A DNA stretch of 64,000 bases from Paralithodes platypus (lineage: Eukaryota; Arthropoda; Malacostraca; Decapoda; Lithodidae): NCBI GenBank assembly GCA_032716605.1, contig CM064539.1:846590-910589 (forward strand), in the 5' to 3' direction. The translations under genes were made by a program, and so were the position numbers. The notes beneath the pieces were generated by a model that was not told where the DNA came from, did no database searches, and saw nothing but the letters and a program-made list of their open reading frames with translations. Positions 14,101 through 23,800 of the stretch are shown in pieces; the first letter of the stretch is position 1; each line of letters opens with the position of its first letter.

Positions 14101-16668
14101 AAGTTGCCTCAGTACCTGTCCCTCCGGACTCGCACTCCGGAGGGGGGTCCGGACGCTTTCATGGAAGACTGGAACAGGTGGCAGTCGATATACATATTTC
14201 CGCCACCAGACGCACTGTTGATGTGCAAAGTCCTCGCGCGGCTGCGGCTGTACCGCGGCAGAGTCTGGCTAATAGCGCCTCTGTGGCCAGCCCAGGCTTG
14301 GTACTCCCAGTTGAAGCGGTGGTGCCCGAGTCCGGTCCCTCTCCCTCTCTCAAACTTCCACTTGAGCCAGGTTGAAGACCTGCGGACCTCGTTGGCCTTC
14401 GCATCGTGGATGTTCGTGAGGCACGGTGGCTCCCAGTCCACGGACGGGACCTGACTGACTTCCTGAAGCGTTCATGGACGTCTTCGACTTGGGGGACTTA
14501 CGAGTCCCACTGGAGGTCTTTTACTAGGTGGATACAGGACACTCACCAGACTGTTAGCTCTCCTTCCCTCGTCCTACACTACTTGTTTCACCTCTTCCGT
14601 ACACGTCGCTCTCAAGTCAACACTATACGTAACCACTTGTCTGCCATCCGGGAGGTCTTTGAGTCCGTCACTGGGCTGGTCGTTCCACCGAAGGAGCTGG
14701 ATTCCTTCATGAAGGCTGCCTTCAGGGAGCGACCGCCTCCGCGCCAGATCCCTCCTCAGTGGGATCTGGGGCGTGCTCTGGACCATCTGGCTTCACACAC
14801 GTATACACGGGACACTACACCGGTTCAGTTGCTCGAGCGTACACTCTTCCTTGTCGCTCTGGCCACTGGGGATAGGGTGTCTGAACTAGCTGCCATGTCG
14901 CGGTCCCAGGCATGCATGCGATTCTCCCCGTCCTTGAATGTCGTCACGTTAGCCCCCTCCCCTCATTTTGTTGCCAAGAATGAGAGAGAGACCCACGTTT
15001 TCAAGCCTTTCACCATCCAGGCTTTAAAGCGTGGGCATACTCACCATGTGTTGTGCCCGGTGCAGGCCTTGCACTCCTATGTTGAGTCTGTGGCTCCGAC
15101 TTCGGGTACTGCTGTGTGGGTGTCTCCTCGGACTGGTAGGAGGCTCTCGAAGGTACAGATAGGACGCCACATTTGTCGGGTCATTCGTGCCAGTAACCCT
15201 GCTTGTCGGGGTTCTGCGCACGATGTGCGATCCTTTGCTGCCTCCTTACGGTTCCTGCAGACTCGTTCGTTGCCTGACGTCGCCTCGGCGGGTTTGTGGT
15301 CTTCTGTCCATACCTTCGTCTCCTCCTACCTCTCCATGTCCATTGTTAGACCCCCTCGGCCTGTGATAGCTCTCGGAAGTCGTGTTTCCTAGGGCTCTCG
15401 CGAAGTTGCCTGGTCTTCCCCCCTCGTCACTTTTTCTTTTCCTTTGTTTTCTTTCGAAAAGGGGGGGAGGGAAGTACGGGTTTGCAACACTGGATTACAA
15501 GTTTGGGGTTATGTTATATGTATACAGTACATAAGTGTTTTTGCCTCATTGATAATTGTGTTTTGTTTTTGTGATCAGTGTTTTTGTTCATTTTGGAAGA
15601 AAAGGGATTTTGTGTACAATACCTTTTTGGTTTAAGACAAGTCTATGGTTTTGCATTACTATGAATGACGGGCACGTGTTAAAACTGCTCTTTTTAGCTA
15701 CTCCTCAGTTTTTCACTCTTTTATTAAACTCTCTTGTTTAAATTGTGTTTCTTTGTCATTCATAATTTTGTCTTATGCATTGGTTTTTTTGGTAGGTTGG
15801 GCTTGGATGTCCTCCTCCTATTTGTTATGCAGCCTTGACGTTGGATTTGCCAAGACTACTAACAAATTGGGAGGTTTGACGTACTGTATATGGAAAGCTT
15901 ATGAATAGTTATTCGTATTTTCTTTTTAGTTTTTATTGTTACGAAGTTTTTTCGTAGTGAGAACCCAATTTCATAATGACAGAACCATGAGTGAGGTTGC
16001 GTGCACTCATGATGAAGGCTCTTCAAATTTTTTATGCTCTGCGCGGTAGATTCAAACTACGGTAAATGAGCGTTTGAAGAGGAGGCCTTATGTAATAGGC
16101 ATAATCGTCAAAGATGGAGGGGCCACTAATAAAAAAAAAAATATATAGGCCAGACCGGGAGGGGATGTACGCAGCCACATAACCTTACCCTCTACGCATG
16201 CAAGAAAATGTAAGCCTCTGTAAATGTACGGCCCCGCCCCCCGTTTCCTGCGTTTAAATATACCCTTCAAACCGTTACTGTTAGCTCGCTCTGTAGCTCG
16301 GTCAGTAGAGCTCTCGCCTGGCACCCTGAAATCCAGTGTTCGATCCCACTCGAAATACTGTATAGTGTATTTTTATATTTTGGTATTTGTATTATGTTAT
16401 ATTATATTATATTATATTATATTATATTAGGGTTAGGTTAGGTTAGGTTAGGTTAGGTTAGGTTAGGTTAGGTTAATCTAATCTAATATAATATAATATT
16501 TGTACATTTTGGACAGTGGGCGGGACCGGGGGTAAGGTATGTGGCTGCGTACAGACCCTCCCAGCCAGACCTATGAGAGTTCCGTATGGAGCTCAGTGGT
16601 CTGGTTAATCTGCTCTACATAACTAACTAACTAACTAAATATATATTGTATATATATATATATATACA

Positions 16669-16749
<81 letters not shown>

Positions 16750-17817
16750 TATATATACGGTATATATACAGGGTGTTTTAAAACAACACTGCCAGAGTAT
16801 GACGACCACATTGATGAAAATATATAATACACATATTTTTATTCTATTTTTACCAAAAATATATTGTAACGGAGATAAATGGTTATTTAGAAATGTAGCA
16901 AAACAGGGTTCTGAGCTCAGCACAAAACATATGATACATAATATGAATGATTACCAAGTAAAAAAGGTAAAGAGGAGATATCTAATGACCTAATCACATA
17001 TGAATAATTACAATATCAAAGTAACATAAAATTGGTAATGATATTTTGCAATTAGAAGAAAACTGCTAAGTATTATAATCCAAGTAGCGTAAAAAGATAT
17101 GCACCATTTGTAACGATGACCAAGAGGTAAAATAATGAATCTCAAGTCTGGGTCAGGTATCCGAACACTGCTATAGGTAATTTAATCGTTCGTGAAACTG
17201 TTTGAATGGGAAAAAATTGTTCCTGCGCAATTTACTGTTTCAATACAAATACCTCATTACGTTACTATTATCACAGAGTACTAACGAAATATGTCTATCA
17301 GTTTTATGGTTGAAGTTTGACAATTTTACGTAGCTGTAGACATACAAGTATACGGTGTTCACTAATGAATATTTAAAATCATCTAATGGTACCCAAAACA
17401 AACAATTTACGTCACTTGGACTAAACGAGTATAAAATAACAAAGGCAGAGACACACCTAAATAACGACAATCCATATTTATGTGATATTATAAGGTAAAT
17501 AAAATCACTATGACAGAAGAAGATAGCACCATGGCCGAGCAGATGATTAAACACATGAGAAGATTCGTTATGACTCCAAAGCTTCGAAGAAAAACTCGAA
17601 CTGGGATGGGAGGCAAGAGGTAGGCTATTTGGGGGGGAGGGGGGACACTAGCCCGTGTTCGGATTATAGCTCATACCTGGGTGTCACTAATTATTTTAAT
17701 CTATGCGGTTTAAATCATTAATGGTATATTATTTTGCATTTTGTCATTAGATAATCTTCTTCATTATTGTATTTACTAATTAGCAGATGAGGTCTGGCAG
17801 TGTTGTTTTAAAACACC

Positions 17818-17881
<64 letters not shown>

Positions 17882-20800
17882 ACAGTATAGAGAGAAACAG
17901 AGAGAGTGATTCATTCATTCATATATATATATATACAGTACAGTATATACAGTATACAGTATATATATACCTGTATATATATTTTTTTTTGCCAGACGCC
18001 GTAATTCCCGAGACGGGGTGGCCATGAATATTAGGCATTTGTCACAAATCACAAGGTTAAGTTGCTCGGGCTTGACATCTACCAATAACATTTTGACAGT
18101 GGGCTCGATCCACCGATCCTTTGATCAGCAGCCGACGCTCTACTGACTATGCCATGGCTCGCGACATACTGTAGTACATATACAGGGTGTTCCAGTAATG
18201 CTTTTCATAAATTATATGGTGGACTCATCAGACAAATATAAGAATAAATTACTCTATGAACATGAGGTTGAGTATTTATAATAACGGAGTTATTACACGA
18301 TTTAAGTTAACGATAGATACAATGCCATTCAGTCCAAGGGGTAATGTTGCCATTTTAGTGGATTTATCCATTTGGCCTTAGCTATCGCTTGCTAGCCTCA
18401 AGATAGTGAGCAGTAGCGATCTGACTTTTCGGTAGAAAAATATGTCCGGCTTCGCCGGTAGAAAAATCAAATCCGGCAAAGCCGGACATATTTTTCTACC
18501 GAAAAGTCAGATCGCTACTGCTCACTATCTTGAGGCTAGCAAGCGATAGCGAAGGACAAATGGATATAATCCACTAAAATGGCAACATTACCCCTTGGAC
18601 TGAATGGCATTGTATCTATCGTTAACTTAAATCGTGTAATAACTCCGTTATTATAAATACTCAACCTCATGTTCATAGAGTAATGTATTCTTATTTTTGT
18701 TTGATGAGTCCACCATATAATTTATGAAAAGCATTACTGGAACACCCTGTATACATACAGTACATAGAAGTTTAAAGACTGTTTTGTCCACAGAGAATGT
18801 GGTTACAGTCTCACATCCTAAATGGTGGCTTTCCAGGCGGCCCTGTCAAGGGCTGCCTCTGTTGTCAAGTTATTTTTTTTTAGATCGGACCGGAGCCGTG
18901 GCATAATCAGTAGAGCGTCGTCTGCTGATCAAAAGGTTGGCGGATTGAGGGGAGGCGCTGGAGGCAGCTCTGTGCGTCTCCTTGGCCCCGCCCCTCAAAT
19001 GTACAACTATTATATTAGATTAGATTAACCTAACCTAACCTAACCTAACTTAACCTACAAAAATAACCAAAATAACAAAATAAACAAAAAATAAAATAAA
19101 ATAAATTCGAGTGGGATCGAACACTGGTTTCCCAAGTGGGAAGCGGGAACCATACCGACTGTGCTACGGAGAGCTCTAGCAGTGACGATTTGAACGGTGT
19201 ATTTAAACGCGGGGCGGGCCAAGGGAGGCGAGGGGCGGGGCTAGATTCTCACGCATGCGCAAATGGCGAGTTTTGGAGACGCACAGACCTGCCTCCAGCG
19301 CCTCCCGGATTGAGGCCGTAGGGTCAATATGTTATTGGCAGATGTCAAGCCCGAGCAACTTGACCTAGTGATTTGTGACTTAACGCCTAACGTTCATGGC
19401 CACCCCATCTCGGGAATTACGGCGTCTGGCAAAAAAAAAAAAAAAAAAACATTAATGCACTTACTCATTTATATTCATACTCAGACCAAGAGTGAGAGGA
19501 GTGGAAAAGAGTAACTTGAGAAGTGCGTGCAGAGTTACATGAAGGGATAGACAGACGAATGAGGAAGTAAGGAGGAGGTGTGGTGTGGTGGTAGATGTGC
19601 TGGAAAGTGTGAAAAGAAACTCCTTGAGATGGTTCGGCCATATGGAACGTATGGGAAGCGAGAGAAGGACTAAGAAGGTGTACGAGAGCGAGGTGGAAGG
19701 ACGGAGAGGGAGGGGTAGACCGAGGGAGGGGTGGAAGGATGGAGTGAGGAAGTACATGGATGAAGGCGGTGCTGGTTGGGAGGAGGGGCGTCGACTGACT
19801 GGGGACAAAGGTGAATGGGGGCGGTTCGTTCGTGGCCACCCCTTCGGGGATCATGGCGTCAGGCAATAGATAGATAGATAGATTCATACATTCATTCATC
19901 CATTCTTTTTCATGTATTCCTAACAACAAAGCTTACTTGGGTGAGGGCTGGTCCTATCCAGAGTGAGGTCTGGCATCCTCTACCCTACATTTGACGTTTC
20001 TGTCAGTCTCTTTTCCTTCTAGATGCTGGCGAGATCAGCTGATTGGGTGGCACTGCAAGGGGGACTGTGGACAGTGGGGGCATTGGCCCAGGGGTGCAAG
20101 CCGGTGGGCTGATGATCCCCTCCCCCGCTGCCCTCTCAGAGACAGATCTCACCTCACCCTGGCCTCTTCGGAGGCCTGAGCATCTGGATGGCTTCGGTCT
20201 ACCAGACTCGGGACTGCTTGGCCAGACAGTTTGGGGAACTACAACAACAACAAATCTAAAGGCGGTGTCACACGAGCGATTTTTCCGTCAATTTTTACGG
20301 GCAATTGTTGTCTGGTGGCTTCAAAATACAGTACAAGTTCCATAAGAATTAAACTAGCTAACATAATCTAAACTTTCGATCTAGTTTCCGATTCCAATGC
20401 AAAAATATCCCTAAATATCACCAGAAAAAACTTGCTCATGGAAAATTGACGGAAAAATCGCTTGTGTGACAGCGGCCTTACTCTGTGGAATGTAGAAATC
20501 AGAGACAGCTGCGGCCAGGTATAGTAAGCTGCCGGGTGCATACTGCTGAAGACACTGGGTGGCGGACCGTAGCAACCACAGGTAGTCTGATAGCGTGGTA
20601 AATGCCAACCACAACAAACGGTCTTTACGCTTCACTTCCTGGTACCTCTCCCAGATTGGAAGTACCTGGAACAAGAAACAAGTATAGTGGTGTTAATAAA
20701 TACCCAAAAATAAAAATGTATACAGTAAATAAATAGGAAGAAAGAATAGAATAGAAGAAGAATAGAATGTAGAGGGAAGACTCAAACACCTACTTAAGCC

Positions 20801-23800
20801 GGTATCACTCAACATTTATCCTCACCATTGGTCTGGCATCTTATGAGGTCAACATTTAATATTTTTCTGTTACCCAAATTCATCTATCATCAGTCTAGTT
20901 TCCGATACAAGTGCAAAATAATCCAGAAATGTTGCCAGAAAAATTTTGATCATCGAATGTTGTTGTTGTTGTTGTTGTTCCCCAAGCTGCCTGGCCGAAC
21001 AGCCCCAAGGCCCCGAGCAAGGCTATAACCGAGCGCCCCCACAGAACCCTCCCTGCCGACCACAATAAAGCCTGGGTGACCGAAGCCATGGCGGGGAGCT
21101 GAGGAGGGTGCAGAAACGCCCGGGAAACCAAAGCCCCACACAGGGCCCTGTGCCTCTCAGCAATTATGAAGAGAAAGTTGAGAGGCAAAGGAAAAATGTG
21201 ACGCTTTGGCTTCCAATCTTGGTAGATTGATCATCGAATGTTGACTATAAAAGCTCTTGTGTGATACCGGCTTTAACCCCATCACCACCATTACGTAATT
21301 TACATCCTATTCTGGTTACCAATAGAAAATTTTCTTTAGTTTATAATCTACCACTGTGATTCAAATGGGTAAAGACGACCTCAGTAAACCCTCTCAATAA
21401 CATAAGTCCTTCTGAAACTGCATACAATCGTATAAATCTAGCCAGAATTAGAGGTAAATAAACGTCGTGGTGCTGAAAGGGTTAAGAGGGGAGGGTTTAT
21501 TTATTGGTCAGATTTATTTATTAGGGTGGATGGGACTCGTTAGCCTTGGTCGGCAACCCACCTAGGGGAGACAACCTTATACAAATCCGGGTGGATGGGA
21601 CTCGTCAGCCTTGGTCGGCAACCTGTCTAAGGGAGAAAACCTTATAACAATCCGTACTGCTCACCTAACGGTGAAGCAGGTTAGTGGATGGACTAGCCAC
21701 ACACCACTGTAGAAACGTTTGATGATATCAAAAGAATGGAACGTAACAAGATGAGAATGGTGAGATAAATATGTGGTGCCAAACTAGCAAGATAGGATAT
21801 CTAGCGAAGAGTTGGGGAGATGTTTAGGCATCAAGAGTATTAATGATGAGATATGTAGCCTACTAGTAGGCTTGTATGGTTTGGGCATGTGGAGAGAATG
21901 GATGAACTAAGTTGGGTGAAAATATGCAAGTCCATGAATGTGGGGAGAGCTGCACCAAGGGGCAGACCAAGAAAGACGTGGGATCAGACATTACTTGAGT
22001 AAAAAAAAAAAAAAAAAAAATTACAAGCAAGGTAGCTCTGAACAGGGCTGCCTGGAGCGCCACTATTAGAATGTAAAACTAATTTAACTTATGAAATACC
22101 AACCTGTTCTATATTAATTAAACAGCAATGTGTTACCTTACTTATCATTTATTATAATAAATTATCAGTTCCTCATCAATATTAATACAATCCCATCCAT
22201 AAATGTAATTCTCACATGGTTCATTTGCAAGGCAAGACACTACATACATAATAACTGTACATACATACCGGTACAGTCGCACTAATAAGTCATGTCCCAG
22301 CTGTCATTACGTTTGGCTTGCTCTGTGCTGTATTAATGTCTGTCAGATGTTGAATAGGGTGGGTAAGTGTTGGAACATGTTTGTATATTTCACTCAATAT
22401 GAAGAAATGAAGCTTAGATATTGCTGATACCAATTATTGATCAAAAAATACTTGGTGCCGAGACATCACTTATTAGCGCGATTGTACATACCGTACATAT
22501 ATACTGTAGTATATATACTGTACATACATACATACAGTATATATACAGTACATACATACATACATACATAATATAGAGTGGTTTTATTGGTTATAATTTC
22601 ATAATATTGTTCTGGGCGTGGTGTCTCGATTTCGTATCCCGATGAATAATACGGCAACTCCAAGAATTTCTGGTAGGGAGAATTTGTGTTTTGTTTTTTT
22701 GTGTTAATTGTTTTTCTGTTGTTGTGTTGTCATTGTTTGGGCTCTGTCTTGAGTACCCCACCCCCCCAAAAAAAAAGAAGCAGGAAAAACAAAAATAGAA
22801 AAAATGGGGAATGGGCCTGTGTAAATAGACAAATAAAATCATTTATATTTCCACACTTAAGTCAGGTTAGGTGAAGGTATTGACTCTTGAGGGATTAGCC
22901 TTTACAACGGCACTTGGTGTGTTGGAGAGAGAGGAAGCTGTTGGAGTGGCTTTGTTATGTATGTTATTAATATGTATAAGTTCATTTGTCTCTATGTTGT
23001 GCGGTTTCTGGGTTTTTTCAAGTTTTACATTTTAATATATTTTCTAACACATAACTAAGCTATGTAGACCTCAGATTATATTAACATAAACTTAATTAAC
23101 AAGTCATTATCCAACGGAGAAAGTAGATTAGCATAATCAAAATAATATTCATTATGCAGATGATCTACTGTAGTGCTTATCGCAGATAGTGCGCAGGAAG
23201 CAGAGGCGAAGTTCAAAAGATGGAGGGAAGGTATGGCAAATTAGGATCTAAGAGTTAACATAGATAAAACAAAGGTCATGATTAGTGGAGTAGGGCGTGG
23301 AACTATGGAAAGAAGCGGCGACTATCCAAGTATCCATGCGCAGTATGTGGGAAGGGTGGGAAGTAACTCAATTCTCCCTACCAACAATTCTCTTGAGACC
23401 TCTGGTGGACGCTTCTGAACTAGCACTAGAGCTACGACTGTAGATATCACTATACCCAACACCTAGGATATGCACAGTTTATCTTAATTTTTGTGTGATT
23501 CTACACATTTTTATAATACAGTATACGACTACACTAAGTGCTTATATAGTATAGTAATAAAGGGAAACTCCAAATGCAGCTGATAATGACTACAAACATA
23601 ATTATCTATCTAATTATCTATTGCCTGACGTCGTGATCCCAGAAGGGGTGGCCACGAACAAACCGCCCCATGCACCTCTGTCCCCAGTCAGTCGACGCCC
23701 CTCCCCCCAACCAGCACCGCCTTCGTTCATATACTTCCTCACTCCATCCTTCCACCTCTCCTTCGGTCTACCTCTCCCTCTCTGTCCTCCCACCTCGCTC

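Larger units (their letters stand above)
7938..15888 (+). mobile_element. DIRS retrotransposon family A, nearly complete copy
   Basis: The copy has 5' terminal repeat (7938-8240), leader, gag (9671-12511), RT-RNase H (12541-14454), tyrosine recombinase (14406-15392), 3' untranslated region and the first half of the internal complementary region (15838-15885). The 3' terminal repeat is absent, and at about 15888 the sequence switches to the family B 5' terminal repeat. All three frames are open over their full length, so this is a young copy, but without its 3' repeat it should be unable to make the circular intermediate. GC content and codon use are clearly higher than in the surrounding DNA. 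Confidence 0.9.
2238..16133 (-). mobile_element. DIRS retrotransposon family B, copy 1: broken and repeatedly invaded
   Basis: In element sense (right to left): 5' terminal repeat at 15889-16133, leader 7937-7200, gag start 7199-6706, recombinase end 5772-5257, 3' untranslated region 4115-3403, internal complementary region 3402-3301 and 3' terminal repeat 2645-2238. All these pieces match family B copy 2 at 50252-59476 in order and orientation. Inserted are a LINE piece (2646-3300), a TTAA element (4120-5252), an RTE-like piece (5773-6705) and family A DIRS DNA (7938-15888). Most of gag and all of RT-RNase H are missing, so this copy is inactive. It lies in PPCS intron 3. Confidence 0.85.
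16157..16563 (+). mobile_element. hAT-type MITE carrying tRNA-like and telomere-like sequence, copy 1
   Basis: It is flanked by the 8-bp duplication GCCAGACC (16149-16156 and 16564-16571). The ends form long inverted repeats sharing GTACGCAGCCACATA (16166 and inverse at 16528-16553). Inside, in order: tRNA-like segment 16279-16352, AT-rich run, (TTAGG)n at about 16428-16473, AT-rich run. There is no transposase. An 8-bp duplication is the hAT signature. The second member is at 18950-19306 in inverse orientation. Confidence 0.75.

Noticed and set aside
12429..14375. 648-residue open frame overlapping DIRS A RT in another register
   Set aside because: It lacks any RT, RNase H or other motif, whereas the overlapping frame carries all of them; GC-rich codon use keeps the shadow frame open.
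16428..16473. Former chromosome end or telomere fusion
   Set aside because: The TTAGG tract lies between the inverted repeats of a MITE and recurs in its second copy, so it is transposon cargo.
16627..16993. Ile/Tyr-rich open frames of 98-115 residues on both strands
   Set aside because: They read a TA microsatellite and the edge of a MITE.
19461..19929. 115- and 154-residue minus-strand frames
   Set aside because: They are antisense to the RTE-like LINE C-terminus; the plus frame has the conserved motifs.
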